DNA from: a virus
DNA: 35,793 nucleotides
Direction: 5' to 3' (one strand)
IMG/VR virus record: IMGVR_UViG_3300025949_000062
Coordinates: 1 to 35,793 of that record
The position numbers and the translations under genes are program-made. The notes beneath the pieces are model-generated. The model worked only from the letters and a program-made list of their open reading frames with translations, did not search any database and was not told the origin of the DNA. Of this stretch, positions 6,020 to 13,402 are shown piece after piece (positions within the stretch are counted from its first letter, which is position 1; each line of letters begins with the position of its first letter).

Positions 6020-6983
6020 ATGGTTCACAATCCTTACATCCGTTGTATGGGCACTTTACCGGTTCATCCACACATTCGCAAATGAACGGGTAGGGAAGAT
6101 TTACCTTGCTGCAAACAGGGCAGTCTTCTCCATTGGGCATAGAACCGCCCAAAATGGAAACAATATTGCGGATATCCATAAGAATGTCGTGAACAACAGC
6201 ATAATCGTACTCAACCACGAATTCCTTGGCGCCCTGATTGAACTTGGATTCATAAATGAAGATGATCTTGTTATAAGACAAGCCCAGCTCTTCACACAGA
6301 TAAAGATAGAGCTGTCCCTGCCGAATATGCGAAGGGAACGGCTCTGTGATATCTCGCCAAAGTCCAGTAAGGTCAATCTTAGATCCCTCTGAGTTCTTCT
6401 TGAAGATATCAGGTGCTTCTATTCTAACCGTACCCGTTCCCACGGATTTGATTTCAATAAGAGCATTCAAAGATGGTACCGCACCATCGGCATGTCCTGC
6501 AATCAGGAAGTCGTCATTTCGAAGAGGAACCTCCTTATAGGTCAATAGGGTACTGTCACAGCCCCAACATTGTCCGGGGTATAGTACGTCCTTAAATCTT
6601 TTGTCACAAACCTCACAAACCCAATTTCCCCAAAGCTCTCCCATGTCACGAAGTCGCTTCTGCCACTTGTCGTGGATGTAGTGGCCTTCGTCAAAGATAT
6701 TGAGAAGCTGAGGACTGTAGCTCTCCGCAACAGCCTTGAGAAAGGGGTTGGATGCCTCTCTGGCGGCCTTAATACGCTCGTAGGTACTCTTGGGACACCA
6801 GCCTGTCTTAGCCACCTCAGAGGGGTGTACAACGTCTTGGCGACGATCGCTGGGCTTACTGGCTTCCTTGATCATGTGTGCCTGAACCTTACCGAGAAGA
6901 ACGGTGCTCTTCTGGGCATTGAAAAAGTCTGCTACGCGTCCGGAAGGCTTTCCCCAGCCTGATTTGAATCTCTTTTCTGACAA
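5874..6983 (-). CDS. Cas4-like PD-(D/E)XK exonuclease
   Basis: A 369-residue protein from a TTG start behind AAGGA. It has a RecB/Cas4-type nuclease core: GHADG (D166), ALIEIKS (E177, K179) and the QGQLYLYL helix. Early CP at residues 63-64 and a C-terminal CPVC...CEC...CPYNGCKDC cluster are typical of Cas4/AddB-like iron-sulfur proteins. A second knuckle pair (C123/C126, C139/C142) lies within an insert before the nuclease core and is probably a zinc ribbon. The N terminus MSEKRFKSGWGKP carries the SGWG tag. The likely role is DNA end resection in phage recombination with the RecA-like protein. The last 49 residues overlap the next gene and are low-complexity. Confidence 0.85.
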   Translation of the reverse strand: MSEKRFKSGWGKPSGRVADFFNAQKSTVLLGKVQAHMIKEASKPSDRRQDVVHPSEVAKTGWCPKSTYERIKAAREASNPFLKAVAESYSPQLLNIFDEGHYIHDKWQKRLRDMGELWGNWVCEVCDKRFKDVLYPGQCWGCDSTLLTYKEVPLRNDDFLIAGHADGAVPSLNALIEIKSVGTGTVRIEAPDIFKKNSEGSKIDLTGLWRDITEPFPSHIRQGQLYLYLCEELGLSYNKIIFIYESKFNQGAKEFVVEYDYAVVHDILMDIRNIVSILGGSMPNGEDCPVCSKVNLPYPFICECVDEPVKCPYNGCKDCEPYGNKNAAIRVGDTEAKQLNEPDKPARGSRVSTTAQTRNGAARTSKRVV

Positions 6984-7267
6984 GCCCGTCTTTCCTTTCT
7001 TAAGGCAGCCCTTTCTTCAGGAGTTTTTCCTCCCCAGATACCGAACCGCTCATTGTTGGTCATGGCAAACTCAAGGCATTCAGACAACAAAGGACATTCT
7101 CTCCCGTCATCAATACCCAAGCAAATGCTTTTAGCATCTGCCGATTCTTCTTCCGTATCCACATACCACGGATCGTGGTCTCTATTGGCCGGAAATAATA
7201 CACACTTTGCCTGCTTCTCCGGATGGTCCTCATTGAACCAAATCGGGGAATTAACTCTCAGCTTCAT
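6932..7267 (-). CDS. WhiB-like iron-sulfur transcriptional regulator
   Basis: A 111-residue protein with four Cys (C22, C49, C58, C64), the GIWGG turn (residues 76-80) and an AT-hook-like basic region (TPEERAALRKERR). WhiB (Wbl) proteins bind a 4Fe-4S cluster and act with the host principal sigma factor. The spacing between the second and third Cys is eight residues (CLGIDDGREC) rather than the usual two. It starts at the ATG at 7267; a TTG two codons upstream is possible. Its 3' end overlaps the Cas4-like start by 52 bases. Phage WhiB copies are thought to alter host transcription or exclude other phages. Confidence 0.9.
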   Translation of the reverse strand: MKLRVNSPIWFNEDHPEKQAKCVLFPANRDHDPWYVDTEEESADAKSICLGIDDGRECPLLSECLEFAMTNNERFGIWGGKTPEERAALRKERRACQKRDSNQAGESLPDA

Positions 7268-7583
7268 TACCAATGGACGCTCTTTCCCGAAGTTCCAAGT
7301 AGTCGTTCTCTTCCATCACGACATATCTATTGCCTGTTGGCTTGAACTGTACCAGAAAGATCGGTATACGTCCATCAAGAAGTGCATGATTGATATTCTT
7401 TTGTAGTTCCGCGTCTTTCAGCGAATAGGATTTGGCATCCGTAATCTTCAATTCCCACAACTCATTCTCGGTTCTTACATCACCCTTACGGAGCCAGCCG
7501 TTTCCTGAACCAGAATTAACAGAGCCGCCATACTGAGAAGCATGGCGGCGTTCCTGTTTCTGGCTATCTTTGGTGGTAGCCAT
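7251..7583 (-). CDS. PD-(D/E)XK nuclease, Holliday-junction-resolvase-like
   Basis: A 110-residue protein. NSGSGNGWLRKGDVRTENELWELKITD (about residues 22-48, shown here in parts: GSGNGW, KGDV, ELWELK) carries an Asp followed by ExK at the spacing of the PD-(D/E)XK nucleases, with a glycine/serine loop before it as in small Hjc-type resolvases. The remaining half is helix-strand-helix. Cleavage of branched DNA is a reasonable guess. A RuvC-like enzyme is also present at the window's left edge, so the two may act on different structures. An ATG with a nearby weak site starts it. Confidence 0.6.
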   Translation of the reverse strand: MATTKDSQKQERRHASQYGGSVNSGSGNGWLRKGDVRTENELWELKITDAKSYSLKDAELQKNINHALLDGRIPIFLVQFKPTGNRYVVMEENDYLELRERASIGNEAES

Positions 7584-7590
7584 TGTTTCC

Positions 7591-7809
7591 TTACTTGTTA
7601 TTGATAAGTCGATCCGCGAACTTCATACCGTAAGCCAGACCGACGAAGAAAGATACGGCCAGGAAAAACAGCGGGAAGAACACGATGTAGACGGGAATGA
7701 GAAGGAAGTCCTTGACATCCGTGTCTGTAGTAGGATCAGTGAGGAATGCAGTGGTCATAATAAGACCAGCCACGCCCCAGAAAACCCCGATGATAATGAG
7801 TGCCAGCAT
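7591..7809 (-). CDS. small membrane protein, 72 aa, two TM helices
   Basis: Residues about 2-22 (ALIIIGVFWGVAGLIMTTAF) and 37-60 (IPVYIVFFPLFFLAVSFFVG) are two membrane helices joined by an acidic loop (TDPTTDTDVKD), which would face outside if both ends are in the cytosol. Strong GGAGG site before the ATG. Such phage proteins can act in lysis, superinfection exclusion or membrane anchoring; no specific motif decides. Confidence 0.75.
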   Translation of the reverse strand: MLALIIIGVFWGVAGLIMTTAFLTDPTTDTDVKDFLLIPVYIVFFPLFFLAVSFFVGLAYGMKFADRLINNK

Positions 7810-7872
7810 TTATCCTCCTTAGTTTCCACCCTTCCCTACCTGCGAGAGATAGAGAAGAGAAGCCACTAAGAC

Positions 7873-8121
7873 TTACTTGAACAGATTGATAGTGTCACGG
7901 ACGAGACCGATGACAAAACCAGCAAGACCGACGATCGGCCAGATGGTAAACCACATCCCACGGTACGTTGCGCAGATCAGGAAGCCCAGATCCTTGCCAT
8001 ACTCCTCGCGGTACTTCTTGAGAGACTTACCGTTGTCCAGCAGATCATTGAGAGCGTGGAACGAACCAATCACCCAGATGATGCCGACAACGACAATACC
8101 AGCAATAACGAACCAGCTCAC
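7873..8121 (-). CDS. small membrane protein, 82 aa, two TM helices (GTG start)
   Basis: GTG start behind GGAGG, sharing GTGA with the upstream stop. TM segments lie at about residues 3-22 (WFVIAGIVVVGIIWVIGSF) and 57-76 (MWFTIWPIVGLAGFVIGLV), with a charged loop of about 30 residues (NGKSLKKYREEYGKD) between them. It forms a pair with the membrane gene downstream. Holin activity is conceivable but unproven, because the lysis cassette is not in this window. Confidence 0.75.
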   Translation of the reverse strand: MSWFVIAGIVVVGIIWVIGSFHALNDLLDNGKSLKKYREEYGKDLGFLICATYRGMWFTIWPIVGLAGFVIGLVRDTINLFK

Positions 8122-8381
8122 ATTTCCTCCGAATGTAGAAGCATATAAATTACTGACCTGAGTTCCGGACAGCCAGTCTTCTCGCTGCCCCGTGAGAATG
8201 TTACCTCACCAGACATGAGCTTGTCTATCGACAAACCATACTTGCAGTCGCACCTATTTGGTGCGGGCCGTTCGAAGTTGCCCATATCGTAGCAGCAAAC
8301 CAATCGGCGTACTGCCTCAAGTGCCTGAGCCAACGCTTCCTTGTCCCTGTGCATATTGCCGTAGGTAGGTTCGTTGATCAA
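8118..8381 (-). CDS. hypothetical protein, 87 aa (TTG start)
   Basis: A TTG at 8381 with AAGGA six bases upstream, sharing TTGA with the previous stop, is a better start than the frame's first codon at 8435. The protein has a long helix (KEALAQALEAVRRLV), then CC and CDC motifs (around residues 29-47), and a C-terminal helix. Four or five Cys could bind a metal. Function unknown. Confidence 0.7.
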   Translation of the reverse strand: MINEPTYGNMHRDKEALAQALEAVRRLVCCYDMGNFERPAPNRCDCKYGLSIDKLMSGEVTFSRGSEKTGCPELRSVIYMLLHSEEM

Positions 8382-8560
8382 CTGTTTTCCTTGGAGAAAA
8401 CAGACATGAACGCTGCAACCTCTGGATTGTCCCACAGGTCATGCTGACAGATAAACTCTACCGTCTTCTCCCACAGCATGTCAAGACCAAGCTTGCCAGC
8501 ACCGTAGGCAAAGATACCAGTCTCTGCCAGAATGGTCAAATTGTACAGAGCCTCAAGCAT
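8378..8560 (-). CDS. small helical protein, 60 aa
   Basis: The ATG at 8560 follows AAGGAG by seven bases and lies within the 3' end of the upstream gene, so the longer in-frame reading from 8650 is rejected. The product is helical (MLEALYNLTILAETGIFAYG at the start) with one amphipathic, mildly hydrophobic helix that is too polar to be a sure membrane span. Function unknown. Confidence 0.65.
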   Translation of the reverse strand: MLEALYNLTILAETGIFAYGAGKLGLDMLWEKTVEFICQHDLWDNPEVAAFMSVFSKENS

Positions 8561-8903
8561 TTTCATTCTCCTTGTAGTAATCCACAATCCCTCGGATAAC
8601 CCTGGAATATGCGTAAGAACGATCCACGGCGTACAGCATAGCAATACCAACGGTACTTGCTACAGCCCAGTGGACAAAAACCCACAGGAAGGGAACCAGC
8701 ACAACCGTAGCAATCGAAAGCACAATGGCGGCAGCAGAAAGAGCACGGGAAAAGACATGCGAGATATCCACGTTGTACTCTGCCTTGATCTGGTCATTGG
8801 TCGCCATCGCTGCTTCCATGGATTCCTTGATGTGCGGAAGCTCGACACTCTTACGAATGTAAGCTGCATCATACTGACGGAAACTGTGGAATCGAAAATC
8901 CAT
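8553..8903 (-). CDS. membrane protein, 116 aa, two TM helices
   Basis: A GGGAG site precedes the ATG. An N-terminal soluble helix region of about 50 residues is followed by two close membrane helices (about residues 53-72, ALSAAAIVLSIATVVLVPFL, and 76-94, HWAVASTVGIAMLYAVD) and a charged C-terminal helix. The hairpin arrangement places both ends in the cytosol. Third membrane gene in a 1.3-kb stretch. Function unknown. Confidence 0.75.
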   Translation of the reverse strand: MDFRFHSFRQYDAAYIRKSVELPHIKESMEAAMATNDQIKAEYNVDISHVFSRALSAAAIVLSIATVVLVPFLWVFVHWAVASTVGIAMLYAVDRSYAYSRVIRGIVDYYKENENA

Positions 8904-8964
8904 TATTACTCCCTTTAGTAGTGACCAGCAACGCTACTCTACAAGAGAGTAACGAAGCAAGCAA

Positions 8965-9069
8965 CTACTTCTCTTCCCACTCACGTGTGTGAGGATTGAA
9001 CCACTGAGTACGACCGCAGGTACAGGACTGCGTACCGTCAGGATTAGGAGTGTACTCATGCTCATGCAT
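8965..9069 (-). CDS. very small His/Cys peptide, 34 aa
   Basis: A 34-residue frame with GGGAGG nine bases before its ATG and an 8-base overlap with the RNA ligase stop region. It starts MHEHEYTPNPDGTQSCTCGR and ends HTREWEEK: early His residues and a CxC could form a small metal site. The pattern resembles short 'C.CG..' zinc peptides found at the C terminus of other phage proteins. Confidence is moderate owing to size. Confidence 0.6.
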   Translation of the reverse strand: MHEHEYTPNPDGTQSCTCGRTQWFNPHTREWEEK

Positions 9070-9691
9070 TCTTGGCAACCTCCCACTTGTGGATGTCATC
9101 GTTCTCCACAAGGATCTTGAGACTTGAATCCATCTCGCGGAAGTAGACTACCACACCCTCAGACTTAAAGCCAGGGACAGCCACGGAACCCTCTGTAACC
9201 CTCGCTACGGCGTCGTCCATGGCCTTGCCGACAAACGGCCCAACGTAGAGAAGCGGAACGATCCTGAGGCCCTTCACGGGCGTCTGATCGGTATCGTAGG
9301 CAAGGATGTTCTGCCAGCGACGGGCATTGAAGAGGCTGAAACGCTTCTCCTTGAGACCGTAGCTACACGGAAGACCAGAACCCCACCACTCACCGAAGTG
9401 CTTGCCTACACCCAGAGTATCGAAAAGTGCCTGAGCATTCGAGTTAACCCACCAGGCGAAACCGAAGTTATCGTCATCCGGGTAGATAAATCGAGTACGA
9501 GACTGAGCGAATACATCATAGCTGTCGCCCAATGCGCCGGTAACTGTAGTAAGTGGCAGCGCACCACCAGTCCACAGATGACTGGGAAGGAAAATTACAC
9601 AAGCATTAGTACCGTTGATCTTCTCGGTAATAATCATGACTTCCTTGGAACGTCGCGAAATCGACGGCCACTTCTCGAACTCGGCAATCAT
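9062..9691 (-). CDS. RNA ligase (Rnl2-like nucleotidyltransferase)
   Basis: A 209-residue protein with the ligase motif I TEKINGTN (nucleophile K24), a central segment with FGFAWWVN, then EGVVVYFRE (motif IV, about residues 178-186) and SLKILVEND (motif V). RNA ligases of this fold activate the 5' phosphate with ATP and reseal nicked RNA, for example tRNA cleaved by a host anticodon nuclease. It is shorter than T4 Rnl2 and lacks a C-terminal domain. It has a strong AGGAGG site. The matching end-healing enzyme is encoded at 25843-26781. Confidence 0.85.
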   Translation of the reverse strand: MIAEFEKWPSISRRSKEVMIITEKINGTNACVIFLPSHLWTGGALPLTTVTGALGDSYDVFAQSRTRFIYPDDDNFGFAWWVNSNAQALFDTLGVGKHFGEWWGSGLPCSYGLKEKRFSLFNARRWQNILAYDTDQTPVKGLRIVPLLYVGPFVGKAMDDAVARVTEGSVAVPGFKSEGVVVYFREMDSSLKILVENDDIHKWEVAKNA

Positions 9692-9699
9692 ATTTCCTC

Positions 9700-9903
9700 C
9701 TAGTTATTCATGTAGTGATTATTGAGAGCAGACAATACCTCAACAACTTGGACAAAAGGAATTCTGTCCTTAATAGCCGCCTCAGTAATGACTGTCTTCA
9801 ATAAAGCTATGTCCTCACCAACAAGCTTCTTATCAAGAAGAAATTCTGCGAAAGAAATACTTTCATTGTTCTTATCGGTAAGAATAATTGGATCTAATAA
9901 CAA
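9700..9903 (-). CDS. hypothetical protein, 67 aa (TTG start)
   Basis: Starts at a TTG with AGGAG upstream. It is a helical protein: FAEFLLDKKLVGEDIALLK and AAIKDRIPFVQVVEVLSALN segments suggest a small three-helix bundle. It lies between the RNA ligase gene and the beta-rich protein. No family recognised. Confidence 0.7.
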   Translation of the reverse strand: MLLDPIILTDKNNESISFAEFLLDKKLVGEDIALLKTVITEAAIKDRIPFVQVVEVLSALNNHYMNN

Positions 9904-9915
9904 ATTGTGCTCCTA

Positions 9916-10275
9916 TTAAATGTACGGTGCAATAAGATCACTCAAGGCTACGGTACTACCAAGAGAGGCAGGAACTTTGACTCCCTTGGTAGTACGATTG
10001 CCCATGTTAGTAACCTTCTCGATAATTGTGTAACTGAATGTTGAAGGATAAAACGTGGTGTTATCAGTGACAGGAATCTGGATTGAAAATGTTCCAGTTC
10101 CCTGAGCAACCGTAGCAACAAATGGTGGAACCGTATAGATTACATCATCTGTTGTGTCATTCAGGGACTTCAGATTAGGAACAAATTCAATGAAGCCAGA
10201 TTCTCCCGCCCCACTGATGGCATTCTTGTAGGTACCTGTAACGGTAATGGCTACAACGCCTGTTGGTAAAGGCAT
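9916..10275 (-). CDS. beta-sandwich, structural-like protein, 119 aa
   Basis: The sequence is Thr/Val/Gly-rich with alternating polar and hydrophobic residues, including GTGTFSIQIPVTDNTTFYP (about residues 59-77), which resembles the immunoglobulin- or fibre-base-like beta domains of tail proteins. There is no signal peptide. It lies within the replication region between the RecA-like gene and the RNA ligase, far from the tail module. It might be a decoration, fibre-cap or accessory tail protein; this is inference. Confidence 0.65.
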   Translation of the reverse strand: MPLPTGVVAITVTGTYKNAISGAGESGFIEFVPNLKSLNDTTDDVIYTVPPFVATVAQGTGTFSIQIPVTDNTTFYPSTFSYTIIEKVTNMGNRTTKGVKVPASLGSTVALSDLIAPYI

Positions 10276-10282
10276 ATTAACC

Positions 10283-11320
10283 TCATTGAGTAGCGGTCTC
10301 CAGAGTCACCTTGGTGATCTCTGCTTGCAACTCTAGGTTACTACGAATGGCCTCTACCATGGAATCACGTCCTTGCCAGCGGTGTTCCTGTCCATTGTCC
10401 TGAACAAAGGAAAACCATGCTCCGGCACGCTTGACTACCTTGAACACAACAGCCATTGTGACGATGTCCTTGACGTTGTCATGCTGTCCGGGTAAGAATC
10501 CCTTATCGGAATTGTCGAAGTAGAAGTCAGTCATGGCGATGGTTTGTGGTGCCGCCGCCTTGTTTTTCTCCATCTTGAATTTGATGGACTGACCGACCTT
10601 TACCTTACCTAATCCTTCGCGCTTCTCTTCGATCCACTCATCTCGGCTAACCAGGACTCGCTGATAGAACGCGTAATTCTTAGCCTTTCCTCCAGGAGTC
10701 GTAGTCGGCGTGCCGTAAGGCGAAAACGAACCAATAGCATCGCGGAGCTGGTTAACGAAGAAACCAATATAAGGACGATCATTACTGAATGTTCCGCCAA
10801 TCTTTCTAAAGAACTTACCATTAAGACGGGCACCTAGAGCCATGGAAGCCTGCTCCATGGACTTGTCCTGCTCCTCACCAGGGCTGAGAGCCGGATAGCT
10901 GTCCAGAACGATACAGTCGAACTCATGCGAACGGGCAATCTCGATGATGGTGTCGTAAGCCAACTCCATGCCTGTTGTGGAGAACACTACCACACGGTCG
11001 TTGTCTACGCCATTCTTCTCTGCCCAGTCCCGATCATAGTGCTCAGAGGCTAACCAGAACGTCATGAAACTAGGATCAAGAGCCTGATTAGCTGCAATCG
11101 TATGTAGAATACCGCTTGTCTTACCGTTTGATTCCTTACCGTAAACCTCAACCCATTGATTTCCCGGCCATCCACCGCCCGTTGCTACATCTAAGGACAG
11201 AATTCCCGACGTGAATCGCTTGGGAATAAACATGTCCGACGCAATGGTAAGGGTGGGATTACCATCCTTTTCGAGCTGCTTGTTCATCTTTGCTAATAAT
11301 GCCTGAACGTTCTCGTTCAC
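10283..11320 (-). CDS. recA: RecA-like recombinase (UvsX/RecA family)
   Basis: A 345-residue protein from a GTG behind AAGGAG. Walker A is GKESNGKTS at residues 61-69 (RecA has GPESSGKT). A Walker B strand, FDCIVLDSYPAL, and the loop region with NQLRDAIG (RecA NQIR) follow. It polymerises on ssDNA and drives strand exchange. With the Cas4-like nuclease, a ssDNA-binding protein and a resolvase-like nuclease it would make a complete recombination set. The C terminus is acidic. A terminator precedes the gene, but no clear promoter is seen, so it may have its own unrecognised one. Confidence 0.9.
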   Translation of the reverse strand: MNENVQALLAKMNKQLEKDGNPTLTIASDMFIPKRFTSGILSLDVATGGGWPGNQWVEVYGKESNGKTSGILHTIAANQALDPSFMTFWLASEHYDRDWAEKNGVDNDRVVVFSTTGMELAYDTIIEIARSHEFDCIVLDSYPALSPGEEQDKSMEQASMALGARLNGKFFRKIGGTFSNDRPYIGFFVNQLRDAIGSFSPYGTPTTTPGGKAKNYAFYQRVLVSRDEWIEEKREGLGKVKVGQSIKFKMEKNKAAAPQTIAMTDFYFDNSDKGFLPGQHDNVKDIVTMAVVFKVVKRAGAWFSFVQDNGQEHRWQGRDSMVEAIRSNLELQAEITKVTLETATQ

Positions 11321-11343
11321 TACACTCCTTGTTTCAAAAGTTA

Positions 11344-11380
11344 AGGGGCTTGGTAGACTTTAACCCTCTACCAAGCCCCT
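11344..11380 (-). terminator. intrinsic terminator-like hairpin
   Basis: A perfect 14-bp inverted repeat (11344-11357 with 11367-11380; arm AGGGGCTTGGTAGA) with a 9-base loop, 17 bases after the stop of the 53-residue membrane peptide. In the transcript it is followed by TAACTTTTG, so a modest U tract is present. It isolates the RecA-like gene from the genes upstream. Confidence 0.75.
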
Positions 11381-11397
11381 ATGACATTGTCTAGTGC

Positions 11398-11559
11398 CTA
11401 GTTGCTGATATCAATGATCAAGTCAATGAGATCAGGCAGGAAAGTAATACCGCAGATAGCCGCGATAATCAAGCCGATGAAGAACCATACGGACCACAGT
11501 GAAGCGGTCACAGCCATGATTGCACCGACTAGGAAACCAATGATTCGGAGAAAAATCAC
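11398..11559 (-). CDS. membrane miniprotein, 53 aa, two TM helices (GTG start)
   Basis: A 53-residue frame starting at a GTG that shares GTGA with the upstream stop. It is almost wholly hydrophobic: residues about 2-25 (IFLRIIGFLVGAIMAVTASL) and 27-45 (FIGLIIAAICGITFLPDLID) span the membrane as a tight hairpin. There is no strong ribosome-binding site; translational coupling is likely. It is the last gene before the terminator. Its partner upstream is another small membrane protein. Confidence 0.65.
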   Translation of the reverse strand: MIFLRIIGFLVGAIMAVTASLWSVWFFIGLIIAAICGITFLPDLIDLIIDISN

Positions 11560-11741
11560 TTGGAAAAGGCACCTGCCTTGTACATGTTGTAGCCCAGGTA
11601 ACCGAAGTAGGCCAGAAGACCGACTACAGCCAGAATAAAGGCAAGCTTGATGATGAACCCGCCCATAATGGTACCGACAATAAAGGTAGCCAGACCGAAG
11701 ACCAGAGTCTCCTTGAGGGTGAGCGTCTTCTTCAGCTTCAT
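11556..11741 (-). CDS. small membrane protein, 61 aa, two TM helices
   Basis: The ATG at 11741 (MKLKKTLTLKE) has AAGGAG six bases upstream and is preferred over a start 33 bases earlier inside the reductase gene. A basic N terminus is followed by two hydrophobic segments (about residues 14-32 and 33-50) with glycine-rich turns. The Lys-rich ends suggest an N-in, C-in hairpin. Forms a coupled pair with the downstream membrane peptide. Function unknown. Confidence 0.65.
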   Translation of the reverse strand: MKLKKTLTLKETLVFGLATFIVGTIMGGFIIKLAFILAVVGLLAYFGYLGYNMYKAGAFSK

Positions 11742-11761
11742 TTCATTCTCCTTCTTAGAAG

Positions 11762-13372
11762 TTATACCCCACACGATCCTCCAACGCAGACATTCTCATT
11801 GGAGTACTCTTCGAACTCTACGCCTTCCCACTCACTTGCTTCACTGTAATCTACCACAGTCAGCGGCTGTCCGCCACGTGCACCGTCAGGATACACAGTG
11901 ATACCGCGAATCTCGGGAAGGTACTTCATCAGTGTAGTGCCGAACTCTTCCGTTGTAAAGCTCTGCTTGTCCTTGGCAGGCAGATTGATGGTGGAAGAGA
12001 TTCCGTGATCAACAAACTTTTGTAGCCATGCCTGGAACTTTATACGACGCTCAGGGTCCTGCGCAAGTGAGAATGCTGTCTCCAGCTTGGACATGTCCAC
12101 GCCTCTATCAGCAAATCGCTTGGCGATAGGCTCAATGACATACTGATTGAACCATACCTTGCCCTTGAGGTAACGACGTAAGTATGCCAGACCGTAGAGA
12201 GGCTCGCCACCCGTAGTGGTCTGGGCAATGATACCGATGGTTCCGGTAGGAGCGATGGCACGTGTCTTGATAGGCGCAGAAATGCCTAGAACGGCTGCTG
12301 CTGCGGCTGCAATCTCTGTACTGGTGGCATAGACCTCCAGCCAGCTTTCAAGCTCACTGTCGGGCGCGTACGGCTTTCCTCGTACGGCAAGCCATTCATA
12401 TATGCCCATGAGTCCTAGGCCAAGACGGCGATTCTTCTCGCGGGTGTCCGCTACCCCTTGGTACGGGACCTTGGAATATAACGTGCCGCATAGGAGGAAT
12501 CGCGTCGCGAGTTCCGTGACTCTTGCCATTTCTTCCAGAGATTCGACTCTAGCAAGGTTGATGCTACCGAGATTACAAATGTCATTGTCATCTCTAGAAG
12601 TGATTTCAGTACACGCATTTCTTAGATTCTCTCCATTGTTTTCCTTGATGTCAACAGAGAAGCCCGGCTCTCCTGTGGAAAGCATCTTCTCCACAACAGT
12701 CCAATAAATATTCTGCGCCCACTCGTACTTCTCATGAGCAGGATTCTCATAAGCAGCAAAGAAATCGTCATCAAGAATGACAGAAATATTGGTCATGTCA
12801 AGAGTGGCAGGGAAATTGAAATCCTTCTCCTTCAATGCCTTGACATCATCAGACCAATCCTTGGCAGCAATGAATTCAAAAACATCGGGGTGATTCCAGT
12901 GGAGTCCTGCCCAAATAGCAGAACGACGGGAGCCTCCCTGCATAATGTGGCGTCCAGCTTCGTTGACCATGTTCATGAGAGCAAGAGGACCCGTGGACTT
13001 TCCGCCCATTCCCTTGACAAGCTCACCGTTCCCACGAAGCTTGGAATATACTACACCGACACCCGCACCTGTCATAAGACCAGAGGTGATTCGGTTCATG
13101 AGATCGGCCCAGCCCTCGCGGCTGTCCTCAACAGTCAGCAGAAGACAGTTCTGTGTCTGGTGAAAAGGCTTACCCGTGGCATACAGGTAACGACCACCAG
13201 GCATGAACTTGAACTCTTCCACATACTTTGTCAGCTCTTCAACATCCTCAGGAAAGTACGGAGATAATACAGTGCTGATAACACGTCTGGCAGTATCCTC
13301 CCAATTCTCTCCTGGATGTGCGTACTTGTTTCTATAAATTGTCTCCGCAAACACAGACATTTCTGTTGTCAA
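11762..13372 (-). CDS. nrdJ: class II (B12-dependent) ribonucleotide reductase
   Basis: A 536-residue protein from a TTG with GGAG five bases upstream (an ATG lies 12 bases in). Visible features are QTQNCLLL (C76), the finger-loop NACTEI (C254, E256; family NPCxE with Pro replaced), CNLGSINL (C266), APTGTIG, and a C-terminal redox CVGGSCGV (C529, C534). It reduces ribonucleotides to deoxyribonucleotides. No NrdB partner or ATP-cone is seen, and the layout fits the adenosylcobalamin class, so the enzyme would depend on cobalamin from the host. It is shorter than most class II enzymes. It works with ThyX in precursor supply. Confidence 0.85.
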   Translation of the reverse strand: MTTEMSVFAETIYRNKYAHPGENWEDTARRVISTVLSPYFPEDVEELTKYVEEFKFMPGGRYLYATGKPFHQTQNCLLLTVEDSREGWADLMNRITSGLMTGAGVGVVYSKLRGNGELVKGMGGKSTGPLALMNMVNEAGRHIMQGGSRRSAIWAGLHWNHPDVFEFIAAKDWSDDVKALKEKDFNFPATLDMTNISVILDDDFFAAYENPAHEKYEWAQNIYWTVVEKMLSTGEPGFSVDIKENNGENLRNACTEITSRDDNDICNLGSINLARVESLEEMARVTELATRFLLCGTLYSKVPYQGVADTREKNRRLGLGLMGIYEWLAVRGKPYAPDSELESWLEVYATSTEIAAAAAAVLGISAPIKTRAIAPTGTIGIIAQTTTGGEPLYGLAYLRRYLKGKVWFNQYVIEPIAKRFADRGVDMSKLETAFSLAQDPERRIKFQAWLQKFVDHGISSTINLPAKDKQSFTTEEFGTTLMKYLPEIRGITVYPDGARGGQPLTVVDYSEASEWEGVEFEEYSNENVCVGGSCGV

Positions 13373-13402
13373 AATAACTCCAAGAGAGAATTGATCGAAT
13401 TA

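Noticed and set aside
5724-6392. Plus-strand open frame of 222 codons
   Set aside because: Antisense to the Cas4-like nuclease and the SGWG-helical gene; no site before its ATG and no recognisable motif.
8933-8957. Weak inverted repeat around TACTCT/AGAGTA after the 34-residue gene
   Set aside because: Only six perfect pairs and no T run; a terminator cannot be claimed.
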